64,000 nucleotides of DNA from Alnus glutinosa (Eukaryota > Streptophyta > Magnoliopsida > Fagales > Betulaceae). Positions 32,463 to 43,941 of the stretch are shown here, in pieces. Positions within the stretch are counted from its first letter, which is position 1. Every line of letters begins with the position of its first letter. The DNA is taken from positions 26,395,628 through 26,459,627 of the forward strand of contig NC_084897.1 in assembly GCF_958979055.1 (NCBI RefSeq), given 5' to 3'. A model generated the notes under the pieces. The model did no database searches and was not told the DNA's origin. It saw nothing but the letters and a program-made list of their open reading frames with translations. Made by a program: the position numbers and the translations under genes.

Positions 32463-34480
32463 GATCGATGATAGAATTGGGCGGGCCTTATGGCCTCTTC
32501 CACTATTGATTGTAATCAAATAGACAGGCTTTTCTTTCTTTTGCTTTGGGCCTATTTTTTGTATTTACCTTTATGTTTTTTTTTTTTTTTTTTCTTCCTC
32601 TTCTTCTTCTTCTTCCTATGGCTGTTGTTTTTGAGGGTAATGAGGCTGCCTACTTTGAGAGGCTGCTCGGATTTCACTTGCTAGGCTGTTTGGGCACATG
32701 TTTGAATAGGTGGGGTCAGGCAATCTTTCACATGAAGTTGTTTATTGTACATACGAAAGGACAGTTTTATTGCACTGGATTTTGGTTCGGTGATGGAGTC
32801 GATGGACTTGGTTTTGCTAATATGGTGATCGAAGACCAATTTGTTTGGCATTTCATGAGAAATTAAGATATTAGTTGATTGTATCATCTCAATCTTTTTT
32901 ATTAGCGTGAGTCAATGAGTTGGGCAACTAATTTCAGTTTAGAAGTAATCTTATTCCATACTTGGTAAGTCTACTATCATGGGCCTTTGGGGTAATTCGA
33001 ACACTTTCATAACCTCTTTATTTTGTAAGAGGTTTAACACTTGGTAGCCAATTACAAGGAGATGACCAAACCAAACTCATGGGCCTAGCACGTAGTTTCA
33101 CTACCTCTAACTGTCAATTGTAAGGGCGGTCAAATCATTCCATGGCCATTAAGGAGTGGTTTGACCACTCCCAACCACCAAGCTATAGGTTAGTGATGGT
33201 CGACTACCCTTAAGGGTCTCTGGATGGTTTAATCACTTTAAATTAAGTTATTTTTTTATTTTTATAACTTTTATTTAAAGGTAAACTTGTTATTTTATAC
33301 GGGTCCGTCAAGAAAATAGTATGAATTTCTATGAATAAATTATTATAATAGTAAAAACATTCCATACGGATTTATAAGAACATTTTAAATTCTTTAAATT
33401 TTATTTGATACAATACCAAACCCTATGACCAATTTAATAATTTTGTCCAAAACATTAATTGACCACCATGTGTCAATTGGGACTGTACAAGCGGTTGCGG
33501 TTGCGGTTATTGGTTATAACCGCTAATTGCAACAGTCTAAGGCAGTTATTGAAATTCAATAACCGCAACCACTCCGCTTAGGCGATCAACGATTATTAAA
33601 TCCTATAACTAGCGGTTGATAACCGCTTTTTATATATGGACTTTTGAGTCGGTTTTTGGGCATTTTTTAATTTTTAATTTTTTTAAAAAAATAAGAGCTT
33701 ACCAAATAAGTAAACGAAAGAATCCATGTCGTATCTATTGACAAATGTAACGTAATCCTCCATTGCTAGTAAAATTAAACAATATATACCAAGAAAAGTG
33801 TAAAGAATTATATATACACATACACAAATAAACTTGAGAAAAGAAAACAGTATAAGTTGCATAACAAGCTTACCAATTCAAATATCCATTTGGCCGATGA
33901 AATTTCCATTAAACCCCTTAATTTGTTACCTTAAAAATGAATCGTAGAGCCTTAGGAAAAATTGAATAAGGCACCGAAATCTTAGATTTAAAAGCTCAAA
34001 TGTAGTGATTTGAACTTTTGACAAATTTTAAGATATTGATAATAAATCATGATCCCAAGTATAATCTTTGCTTATTATCTAAGAGGATAAAAATTTTAGG
34101 GCGGATTGGAGATTTTTTTTTTTTTTTGTTAATAAAATTAAATACATCATTATTATTTCTATATTAAATATATAATATAAATATTTATATTATTTATATA
34201 TAAGAGTAGGCGGTTAGCGGTTATTGATCGTTTATCCTTACTATTAAAATAGCTAACCACTCCGTCGTAAGCGATTAATAATTATTTATAACCGCTTTTA
34301 AAAGCGATTAATCAGTTATGCGGTTAGTGGTTAACTATTATTAGCTGATTTTCGATGCGGCCAAACACCTCTGTATCAGCCCCAAAAGGAGAGATTGAGA
34401 ACAAACCTTGGAGCCCAAATCCAGCGAGAATAAAGCAGAAAAGCAGTGTTGGTGTTCAGAGTCAGTGAAGCAACGAAGAT
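32463..34480. other. Intergenic region between the SEC14-like gene and F-box gene 1
   Basis: It begins with the SEC14-like 3' UTR (a T-run with CTT repeats at 32577-32615), then AT-rich DNA with short GGTTTGACCAC-type repeats near 33040-33240, then the GCGGTTA-rich element listed separately. No gene was found. Confidence 0.5.
33482..34371. mobile_element. Probable degenerate hAT-like non-autonomous element with GCGGTTA subterminal repeats
   Basis: Many direct and inverted copies of GCGGTTA/TAACCGC are clustered at both ends (33490-33630 and 34208-34335) around an AT-rich core. The outer ends are loosely inverted (GACTGTACAAGCGG versus GAGGTGTTTGGCCGC). No reliable target duplication was found. 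Confidence 0.5.
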
Positions 34481-35647
34481 ATGGGTGAGAGAGTGGTGGA
34501 GTGGTCGGGTCTTCCAAAGGAACTTTTGGAGATGATCGGCAAAAGCCTCGACACCCGTGTCGATGTTCTCCGATTTCGCAGCGTCTGTAGCTCCTGGCGT
34601 TCCTCTACCCCTCACTCTCACGCTCACTCTCCTCGCTTCCCTCTCAAATTTCCTTCTCCCTATATTGCGCTCGAGTCAGCGTCAATGTCAAGAACGCCAG
34701 TTCATCTCTGCGAAAGCACTCTCTATCTTCTTCAACCGCTAAATCCATTTCCAACTTCAACTTCTTCTTGTTGTAGCAAGGGCTGGTTGATCAATGTCCA
34801 AGAGTCAAATTCGGGCAAATTGCGTCTTTTAGATCCGCTCTCCCACCGCTATATCGGCTACTTTCCTCTTGATTACGCGAAGATGTTGAACTTGGTGAGC
34901 TTCCGGATCGTCGAATTAAGCAAAGCGTATACGCTTAGAGATCAAATTGTCATCGGACCGACATCAAAAAGGGAAAGAAAATGTATACTCAGTTACCGAT
35001 TTGCTCATGGCGTGAAAAAAGCAGTGCTGTTCCCGAATTCAGCATGGACTAGTGCAGACGAGTGTGTGGTTTTCGTGATCTTTCACGGCGGGAAATTGGC
35101 TTGCGCAAAATTTGGGGATGAGGAATGGACGTTTGTGGATGATGGGATTCATGATGATATTATTGTATACAAGGGCCAACTCTATGTTGTGTGTAGATTA
35201 GGAATAGTTTCACGGATCGAATATCCATCGTCAAATTTGGTACAGTTTTCGCCTCGGCTACATGGTTCCATTTGCCATAAGCATTTGGTGGAGTCGTGTG
35301 GAGATCTTTATGTTGTTGATAGACACGCATATCTTGGTAGATTGCATACATTTGATATCAAAGTGTATAAGCTGGATGCAGAGCGAGGTCAATGGGGTTC
35401 GGTGACAAGCTTGGGTGATCGAGCGTTTGTCTTGGGAACTGCTTCTTCTTTCTCTGTTTCAGCTCAAGAATTTTTTGGATATCAAGGGAATTGCATTTAC
35501 TTCACTGATTATCAAAGTAAAAGTTGTGTTTTCAAATTAAAGGATCACAGCATTGGCCGTTTAGCATTTTTCACGGAGCATTCTCATCCATTCTGTCCTC
35601 CCCCAACTTGGCTTAGCCCTACCAATCCACGTTCTTCTACTTGTTGA
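34481..35647 (+). CDS. F-box/DUF295 protein (SKIP23-like), gene 1
   Basis: Single exon of 388 residues. The F-box is at about residues 6-45 (VEWSGLPKELLEMIGKSL, then VDVLRFRSVCSSWRSS), followed by a DUF295/KIB-type region with repeated beta-strand motifs (GKLACAKFGDEEWTFVDD, DDIIVYKGQLYVVCRLG, KHLVESCGDLYVVDR). F-box proteins are substrate adaptors of SCF ubiquitin ligases; DUF295 would bind the substrate, which is unknown. It is closest to gene 3 by eye, including the sequence around the start (AAGATATGGGTGAGAG) and a shared 3' UTR segment (CCATGTGTTTTCACT). The frame is intact. Confidence 0.93.
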   Translation: MGERVVEWSGLPKELLEMIGKSLDTRVDVLRFRSVCSSWRSSTPHSHAHSPRFPLKFPSPYIALESASMSRTPVHLCESTLYLLQPLNPFPTSTSSCCSKGWLINVQESNSGKLRLLDPLSHRYIGYFPLDYAKMLNLVSFRIVELSKAYTLRDQIVIGPTSKRERKCILSYRFAHGVKKAVLFPNSAWTSADECVVFVIFHGGKLACAKFGDEEWTFVDDGIHDDIIVYKGQLYVVCRLGIVSRIEYPSSNLVQFSPRLHGSICHKHLVESCGDLYVVDRHAYLGRLHTFDIKVYKLDAERGQWGSVTSLGDRAFVLGTASSFSVSAQEFFGYQGNCIYFTDYQSKSCVFKLKDHSIGRLAFFTEHSHPFCPPPTWLSPTNPRSSTC

Positions 35648-35826
35648 ATGTAAGTATCAGATAATATTGTATTTCTTTAATCTAATGTGCACTCTTCTTA
35701 ACTTTTTTAAAGGATAATATTTCCATGTGTTTTCACTCATAATCTATCTTTGAATTCTCTGTGTTTACTGTATTTTGATATGCCCTTACTTGTTTCCTAT
35801 GACAAATTACATCAATTATATATATA

Positions 35827-35867
<41 letters not shown>

Positions 35868-38711
35868 AAAACAGTACATGATACACTCTAGGTTCTGTCA
35901 TTCATGTTAAATAGATGGTTGATGAAATTTTGATTACAAGTTGAACCTTGCACAAATCTACCGATGACCTAATATGTTTGTCAAAGTCCAAGTTATTTAT
36001 TGAATTGGGTGTATATATGTATGTGTCCAAGTTTTTTATTGAATTGGGTGTATATATAAAATAACGATTTTAAAACGTGCGATTTGAAAATACGATTTTT
36101 AAAAACACAGTTAAGTATTTGGTAAAATCGTAATTTAATCTTTAAAATCATGCAGTTTTCAAAATGCATATTCTTGCCTGCAATTTGAAAACATAAATTT
36201 TTCTTCGTTTTCAAATCGTAATTTTTTAAAAATACAAAATATTTTCTGTGATTTAATTTAAAATCGCACATTTTGTTTGCAAACTTGCAATGTGAAACGT
36301 ATTCTAAATTGAAGAAGCATCCCAAGTGCAGGTGCATTTTACCCTAAAATAAATATAAAAAAATTCTCAATGTGCTTACAGCATAGTTGCCTGTAATCAT
36401 TCAGTAAGTATTTCATGACTCTCCAACAATGCATTTTGTTTTGCTTGTAAGCATCCAAAATCTACAGTAAAGCTGAAGTCTCTTTATATACCAAGAAAAT
36501 TGATTGCTGGATTATCATCAAGGACAAGGTCCTACCTTATATTGTGGTTTGGTGCTTCATTTGAAACTTGGAACTACCTGAAATTGATGGATTCAGAACT
36601 CTGTACTTGTTCTCTTATTTTGCCCAACTTTCTTTTTCCTAGACTGTATAGGTTTATAATGTCACGTCATAAGAAGAGGAACTGTTACTTCACCACTCGT
36701 TTGGCAGTAGTAAACTGTTACAATCCTCTACTACTTAGGATTAGAAGTCCATTAAAGATCATGTTTCTAGAGTCTTTTGTTGAGTAGTGGTTTACTGGGT
36801 CTCAAGTATTTCAGATTATTAGTAGAGTTAGTAGTTGTCAAATAAAGGTAATCTTTTTCAGATATCCCAATGTGGTTATAAGCAGAGAGTCTTAAGTTGT
36901 CTTATAATAAGAGTATTATTGTCGGATGAAAGATAAAATATGGCTTCAATTTTATGAAAAGCTTTTAAAAATACTTAAAAACCTTTTAGTATTGTTTCTT
37001 AAATTTGGCGTTACATTTTAGTTTTGATGGTGCGCTTTATTGCTCACCTCGGGTACCTACCTCTAACGTACTAACTATCGCTTTTTCCTGCTCCAATGAA
37101 CAGAGAACCGAATGGTTATTTGAAAGGTGTTAATAATGCGGGAAAAACAGGTAGTTATACTTTTTCACTTTTGTTTGGTTTAATTTATATGTTTTTTTAA
37201 AAAAAAATAAAAAAAAAATTATAGTAAATAATCCTAACCCCTAGCATGATTTTTTCTTATAGTAGACGGCAAAGACGATGGTGTTGCGTACGGTACACCC
37301 AATAGCAGAAGGAGAGACCGGTGCCGACGCCTACAAAAATGTTGAATCTTTTTTTTTTTTTGAACATGTAGGTTTTTAGTTTTTTTTTTTTCAAGCTTAG
37401 CCCCTCCTCCTGCTTCTTCTTCTTCTTCTCCTTCCCGTCAATGTATAAAATTGATGTCTCTAGAAAAAGAGGAAGAAACAGAGAGCTCTGGAAACCCTTC
37501 CCGTTACAAACGGAAAATGTCTATTTAGACATTACCTTGTTCGTGTTGGAAAGAAAATTATTTTAAGGGAGAACTTTACAAAAAATGTATTGGACTATCA
37601 TGCGTTTTGACGGAAGGGTACTGAACTATCATTTCTCTCGAATCGAGATTTTAAACTATCAAAAACCTTCAAATATAGGTATTCCGCCAGCTTTGGGCGT
37701 TAAATCCTTATTGAATAACTAAAATACCCCTCTTCTTTTTCTAGAAAAAAAATAAAATAAAATAATGCTAAGATTTAGGTGTTAGTCAGAATTTAATGAA
37801 ATTTGTAAAAATGCCTATGCCTGAATCTTTAAATATTTTTATAAAAAAAAATTAAAAAATAAACACATAGGTATTTTAGGAATTTTGGCATGATTTAACA
37901 CCCAAAGCTAATGAAATACCCTTATTTTAGGGTTTTTAATAGTTTAAAACAGAGAAATGATATCCCACTTCTTTTTCTAGAAAAAATAATAATAATAAAA
38001 AAAATTAGCTAATCACGTAGAGTTCTAGCCTAAACTGGTTGGTGGGTCAACCAAGTCAACTCAAAGCCCAAATTGCCAACCCTAAAACTAGCCGTATAAA
38101 AAGAAAAAGGTAAAGGGGAACGTAGTAAGAGTTTTGTTTTTTGAGGTGCTACGTGTTGAGAGTTAATACTTTGTCTTAAGATTGGCTTAAATTAGTAAGA
38201 AATGTCTAATACTCTTTCTCCCACATATGATTACTCTCGTACTCTCAACACGTGAAATATTTAATAAAAATAAAAATAAAATCACATAAACATGGTTCGA
38301 ATAAAAATTAAATCACATAAACATGTTTCGAATTAATTCTGAGCATAGGCTGACACATGATTAACATCACAATCTTTAAATAAAGTGACACGTGAGACAG
38401 AACATGACATTACAAATAAAATTGAACTCTACTCGTAATAGACACGACGTTAGAGGAATTCAAAGATAGGACAGAGCTGTACAATAAATTTGTTCTGAAC
38501 AACAAAAGTGAGAGAATCTCTATAGGGCCTATCCATTCAAACAGATTTTGGACAATCTGCCTACCAACTTAGGTAAGTAAGCCTCGTAGAGACTCTCCCA
38601 TTGCAATCGGATCAACAAATTGTTATAGATCCAATCCTTCAAGGACAACATAATTAACAACCTTCTAAATTTTTTATCACATTAGGAAACTACAATACCT
38701 ATATTCAGCAT
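35648..38711. other. Intergenic region between F-box genes 1 and 2
   Basis: It holds the gene 1 3' UTR, a long poly-A tract at about 35831-35863, a segment rich in AAAATCG repeats (36055-36310) like the MITE-like insert at 7640-7795, and a MITE (listed). Frames here are short and without recognisable domains. Confidence 0.5.
37567..37965. mobile_element. MITE with imperfect arms of about 100 bp
   Basis: The left part (ATCATTTCTC, TTTTAAACTATCAAAAACC, GCTTTGGGCGTTAAATC) matches the reverse complement of the right part in the same order. The outer end GGGAGAACTTTAC resembles the MITE at 3648-3889, suggesting a related family. Confidence 0.6.
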
Positions 38712-39851
38712 TTAGACGTTTGGGCTTTGAGGAGGCCAAAATATATGAGAATAGTCTGGGAAATTTACCATCTTCTCAATGTTGTGATCCTCTAAGCAGA
38801 ACACCCCAATGTCATTCTCATCAGTGAAGTAAATGCAATTCCATTTACACCCACCGAATTGTCGAGCTGAAACAAACAAAGAAGAGTCATTCCCAAGAAA
38901 GAACACCCGATCACCCAAGTTCTGCACCATAACCCAATCACCCAACTCTTGGTCCAGCTTATAAACTTTGAAATCAACTGTCCTAGGACAAACATGGTAT
39001 CTAAGGAGATTATGATTCATATTCTCATGATGTCGTAACCTCCGCTCCCTCTTAAAGTATCTATCAACAACATAGAATTCCCCACATGATTCCACCAAAT
39101 GCTTCTGGGTACCCAAACCACATAACGGAGGGAAAAACTGTATTAGCTTCAATGATGAACATTCAATCCATGAAACTATTCCCAACCTATCAATCACATA
39201 GAACTGGCCCTTGTATACGATAATGTCATCATAATTAGAATTCTTATCATCTACAAGGGTCCATTTCTCGTCTCCATATTTCGCAAAACCCAACTTTCCA
39301 CCATCATATAAGGCGAAAATCATGCAATCTTTAACACTAGTCCATGCAGAGTTGGGGTACAACACTACTTTGCTCACGCCACAAATAGGCGATCCATCAG
39401 AATATTGAAGTTTATATGATTTGCTTACCTCGACTACCCGGAAATCCAATAGGTTTATCCCGTTTGGAAAAGAGGCCGGGAGAAACCTGCAATGGAGGCA
39501 TGAAAGTGGGTTCAAAAGGCGTATTTTCCCAGTTTCTGACTCTTCAACCTTAATCAAACAGCCTTTCGAAGAAGAAGAAGACGCTGGAATGTTTGGATTC
39601 TCGTCGGAAGGTTCAAGACGGTAGATGGTATTCTGCGAGACAAAGGCGTCGACGGCATTTCCATTGCTGTCGGCGTAAGGAAAACGGAGAGGCAAACAAG
39701 GAGATATCTCGCGTAAGGGAGGGATAGAGGATCGCCAGGAAACACAGACGCTGCGAAATCGGAGAATATCGATGCCCGCGTCGAGGCTTTTGCCGATGTA
39801 CGGCAAGAGTTCCTCCGGAAGATTGGACCAGTTGACGACTTCCTTATCCAT
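38712..39851 (-). CDS. F-box/DUF295 protein (SKIP23-like), gene 2
   Basis: Single exon of 379 residues starting MDKEVVNWSNLPEELLPYIG. The F-box is at residues 5-45 (VNWSNLPEELLPYIGKSL, then IDILRFRSVCVSWRSS). The DUF295 part has KLGFAKYGDEKWTLVDD, YDDIIVYKGQFYVIDRLG and KHLVESCGEFYVVDRYF. It is intact and more diverged from genes 1 and 3 than they are from each other. A relic of its 3' end lies at 41103-41290. Probable SCF ubiquitin ligase adaptor; substrate unknown. Confidence 0.93.
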   Translation of the reverse strand: MDKEVVNWSNLPEELLPYIGKSLDAGIDILRFRSVCVSWRSSIPPLREISPCLPLRFPYADSNGNAVDAFVSQNTIYRLEPSDENPNIPASSSSSKGCLIKVEESETGKIRLLNPLSCLHCRFLPASFPNGINLLDFRVVEVSKSYKLQYSDGSPICGVSKVVLYPNSAWTSVKDCMIFALYDGGKLGFAKYGDEKWTLVDDKNSNYDDIIVYKGQFYVIDRLGIVSWIECSSLKLIQFFPPLCGLGTQKHLVESCGEFYVVDRYFKRERRLRHHENMNHNLLRYHVCPRTVDFKVYKLDQELGDWVMVQNLGDRVFFLGNDSSLFVSARQFGGCKWNCIYFTDENDIGVFCLEDHNIEKMVNFPDYSHIFWPPQSPNV

Positions 39852-40889
39852 AGCTTAATTAGTTGGGTTGACTTGCAGAATGACTTCGCACAACAGAGAA
39901 GGACCAAGAACCAATGGTATATTTCATTATTTCTCAAGAAAACATAATAATAAGGTGTGCCAGTATCCTTAGTCAAATCTATGGTGTATGGGCCGTGCTA
40001 TCCTTCGACTCTTCGAGGGTTTGTGCTTGGCCCAAAAGAAAAGGAAAATGCTACGCACTCATTTTTTCTTCCTTTTTTTTTTTTATTATTTTTTTATAGG
40101 GTAATTTTTAAAATTATTATTAAATTTGAAATATATTTTTATTGGATTTTAATCCAATGATAGTTTTAAAAACCACTTAAAAAAGTGTGAACAAGTAAGA
40201 GTATGTTGTTTACTCAGAAGAAAAGAGTGAATTGTGTGGTACCCCAACAAGGTACACCAGAAGGCCAATATGTTTTGGTAAATTTTAAAAGTCACGTCAG
40301 ATAATGTAAGATGAGAGTATAAGTGAGAGAGTATGAGTAACATTTTTTTTTTCTTAATGTTTTGATGTAAGATAAATGTGAAAGTAGTTTTGAGTATTAT
40401 GTTTTGAGTTCTTTGTTATTTTTTATTTTTATTTTTTATTTTTTTTTTAAAAAGGAGGAAATGTATTGGTTTAAACTTTTAAAACTTTGCACATAATGAC
40501 ATGTACAATTAAATTTAATTATTTAGTGACTGACATGGTAAATATCACATGAACTATCATGTCAGTTTATAAGAAAGTTGTGATAAAAATTACAATACTC
40601 TTTATAAAGTAATACTAAACTGAACACTCATTCTTATTGAGTCCTCCAAAATTGATATGACTTTTAAGATCACAATTAATGTGTGATAAATTACTATTCA
40701 ATTTTGATCTAATGGTGATTTTAAAAGCAACGTCAATTTTGAAATGATTAAAAGAGAACATGAATGAGTTAGAGTTCAAATATTGACTCCTAATTTAATT
40801 TCCAATCTAATCAAATATTTTATATTATTCCCGTCTACATTAAGAATTAAACAAACTTCTATTTCTTCAAGTCCTAATTCTACTCATGG

Positions 40890-41039
40890 TCAACACAAAA
40901 ATAAGAATTTCTCGCAATTGGCTGTTTGAATTGTGTGTAATTCGAGTAGCTTCGCACAAAGACCGCAAGACTTACCCTGTCCCGTACAGTCTGAGTGTAA
41001 TGCCAACATGTTTAAAACAAGTATAACAAGGAGCACCAT
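40890..41039 (-). CDS. Possible small secreted cysteine-containing peptide (49 residues), doubtful
   Basis: From the ATG at 41039 the frame gives a hydrophobic N-terminus (MVLLVILVLNMLALHSDC) like a signal peptide, then a short tail with five cysteines including CGLC. An ATG at 41084 would add 15 residues. No family was recognised and short frames of this kind arise by chance. Confidence 0.2.
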   Translation of the reverse strand: MVLLVILVLNMLALHSDCTGQGKSCGLCAKLLELHTIQTANCEKFLFLC

Positions 41040-41102
41040 CGTCGGCCGACCGACCGACCGGAAAAATGTATTAACAAGAATCATCAATAGAAAATGCTAA
41101 AG

Positions 41103-41290
41103 TGACAGAGGAGAAAGATTATGCCACATCACAAATAAGATTGGACTGAACTCATAATAATAGACACAACAACATTAGAAGAGTTGAAGGAGACAATGAC
41201 ATACTCAATCGCAACATAATTAACCCTAGAAATTTTGTATCAGATTAGGAAACTACAAAATACCTACAATCAGCTTTTAGACGTTTGTGA
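41103..41290 (-). pseudogene. Relic of the 3' end of an F-box/DUF295 gene
   Basis: It matches the 3' flank and last codons of F-box gene 2 (38389-38460 and 38640-38725): ATAGACACAACA, ACATAATTAAC, TTAGGAAACTACAA and TTTAGACGTTTG, where the last contains the complement of the gene 2 stop codon region. The middle of the gene 2 flank is absent. Coding sequence beyond about four codons is missing. Confidence 0.75.
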
Positions 41291-41839
41291 TTTTAGTTGT
41301 TTTTTAATGTTCTTGGTTTGGAAAAACAAATCAAAAGGACAAAAAGAGAGAAAATGTAAATAGTTTTAGAACAATTGGTTATTTTTTATATGAAAAGTAA
41401 TAACGCTATATATTACATTTTTATATCACAATTATCACATCAATGTCTCTTAAAACTATCAAAAATTTGCAATGTACATCGTCGTTTCACAAAATGACAA
41501 AATTGACCATAAACTTTTTTCAATAAGACAAAAATACTCCTATAAATTTGAAAAAATTAAAAAATAATAATAAAACAAAAACTAATATATATATATATAT
41601 ATATATATCACCCTTGGCCAAACCATCCCAAAGCCATGAGATTTTTGGCATTACAAGTAGTACCGTAACCACCCTCAACGGAGGGTGGTTTTTGGGTTCC
41701 ATCCGCTCATACGCATCCACAATCAAAAGAAAAAAAAAAAAAAAAATCAATTATTTGAATAGCGAAAAGAAGCAACAAATTCCATGACCTGACAATGGCA
41801 CAACAACTGTGAGAGGGGAAGCAACGTAAGGGGCTCAAG

Positions 41840-42173
41840 TAGGGGTGGGTATCGGTTCGGTTCGGTTAACCGACAATTCACCGACTTCATTTTGACAACC
41901 TGAAATTTCAAAATTTTCAGTTAAAATCAATTAATGAAACAATGTCGTTTTGATTTCCAAAAAAAAAAAAAGGACAAAATGATCAAATGAAACGACGTCG
42001 TTTTTCTCCAAAGTGTCGGTTCAATTAACCAGAATGAAAAAAAATAAAATAAAAAATAAAAAATTGCTGGCTACCGAACCAAACTGACTTTTGAAATAAA
42101 AATATATACTTACTACCGAACCAAAATAAGTCGATAGGCGATAGACGGTAATCGGATATTTTGTCCACCCCTA
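41840..42173. mobile_element. hAT-like MITE with TAGGGGTGG ends
   Basis: Ends are TAGGGGTGGGT on the left and TAGGGGTGGAC as the reverse complement of the right, with CGGTTCGGTT and CCGAACCAAA subterminal repeats. Flanks GGCTCAAG and AGCTCAGG resemble an 8-bp target duplication with two changes. Confidence 0.75.
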
Positions 42174-42403
42174 AGCTCAGGCGACAACAAAGGAAAATAG
42201 AGGGTTGTATTTACTTAAAGTTGTTCCAATGAATAGAAGTCAAAGGAAGTTTCCAGTATAAACTCTCCCCAGTAGAAACGACTTTGTTTTGATATGATTA
42301 TTTTTTATATATATTTTATATAATATATATTATTATAAGGGATAGGTATATTTGGATATAATATATATCATTTGCCTCCACCTATTTTGAGTATGTTATT
42401 TTC

Positions 42404-42620
42404 CTGGGAGCTAATACATGGGGGACACTTTACCGTCCTCTCTGGGAGCTGATACATGGGGGACACTTTACCGTCCCCCAACCTCCTGTTTTAATATAAA
42501 ATAAATAAATAAATAAATGTCATCTGATATCACATCAGATGACACTTTTTTGTTTTGTTTTTTTTTTTTATTTAAAAACAAAAAAGAGGGGGTGGGGTGG
42601 GGGACGGTAAAGTGTCACCC
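42404..42620. repeat. 38-bp tandem duplication, palindrome and inverted partner
   Basis: Two 38-bp units (42404-42441, 42442-42479) share GGGGGACACTTTACCGTCC. An inverted copy of that motif lies at 42600-42620, and GTCATCTGAT with its inverted repeat (42519-42543) sits between them. The whole may be a compact MITE. Confidence 0.75.
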
Positions 42621-42868
42621 ACAAATCATTTCCATATTTTCCCATTATATGCAGAAAGCAGGCTGGGCCATTTGCTCGCCCATGCAAACGGGCAAATGGC
42701 GGAGGTGGGTGTGCCGGTTAAAAACTAGCTTGCTGTACAGGCCTAGGAACAACTGACATTGCAACCCCCTCTCAGTGGAGATGTTCAAATAATGTGCAAT
42801 AGAACAACCAATTGTAAGAGATACCAACCCCAAAAAAATATTGGTAAGAGAATAACCAAGCTTGTTTA

Positions 42869-43209
42869 GAGCATTTCCAACCAAATAGGCAAATGGTTCA
42901 TAATAGTCTATTTATCATCTCCAACAAAATAGGCCGAGTATAATTTTTCATTAGTGTGAATAGTAAATAGGCAGAAGAACCTATTCACTATTCACACTAT
43001 AATCAATTTTTTTACTGTTTTCTCTCTCTTCCTTTATTTATTTCGCACTCTTTCTCCCTCTTTCTATCACATTTTCTTACACACAAAATAATATTTTAAA
43101 AAAAAATCAAAGAATAGAATAAAAAATCTGTTGGAGTGAGTACAGAAAAAATAATAAAAGAATTGTACTTTTTCAATAATTACTTTGATTATTATTGCTG
43201 GATATGGTC
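42869..43209. mobile_element. PIF/Harbinger-like (Tourist-type) MITE
   Basis: The left end GAGCATTTCCAACCA and the reverse complement of the right end GACCATATCCAGCAA are inverted repeats. A 3-bp TTA is present on both sides (42866-42868 and 43210-43212), the target duplication of this superfamily. The body is AT-rich without coding capacity. Confidence 0.7.
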
Positions 43210-43941
43210 TTAGTTATTCAGGAAAACAAAACATATTTATTCATAAAAGGGCACTCATTTCTTGCCTCAACTAAAAGGGACTCGGTATTTCCTTAATATT
43301 GGCGAGTGATGTGAAACATGTTTTAACCGTTCTAGAATACAACTAAACAAATTCACGGTTCACGTAAATTTCAATGAAAAAACAAGCATTTCGGGGTGAT
43401 GGAAATCAAAGTAAAACAGAGCAACAAAATAAGTTTTGAAGGATAGTTTTTCTGGTTGATCACATTTCAGGCATATCCTAGATGAGATGGGCTTGACTCT
43501 CTACAAAATACTAGCTGTCGGCAATAATTCTACTCCAAGTCGAATTAGGTAATAGTCTCAACCTAGATTCAATAAAGACTTTTTTAAGAATCTGAAGTAT
43601 AAACTACAAAAAAAAATATTTTATTATTAGAGCATACTTCTCTCTCGTAAACTAATTTAGGCATAAGAACGATACTCCGAAAAAAATCTCTCAGTTTTAA
43701 TTATTTTGCGGTGATAGCATGAAGAATATAAAAAAAAAAGGTATTGAAAACTGTCCTATCACTAGCTCGTGAGTAGATTCATACCAACAGTTCAATCACC
43801 ATGAAAACAACGTGTTATTGGAAAAATATATGAGCATATCACAACAGAAGTAAACACACCAACAGAGAGTTCAAGGGTAGCTTTCCAGTGAAAACACATG
43901 GAAAAGATATCCTTGGGGGGGGGGTTCATATATACTTACAT

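Larger units (their letters stand above)
39852..43941. other. Intergenic region between F-box genes 2 and 3
   Basis: It contains an F-box relic, a hAT-like MITE, a tandem/inverted repeat cluster, a Harbinger-like MITE and a (TA)n run at 41585-41608, each listed separately. Apart from one small cysteine-containing frame at 40890-41039, no gene is supported. Confidence 0.5.
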
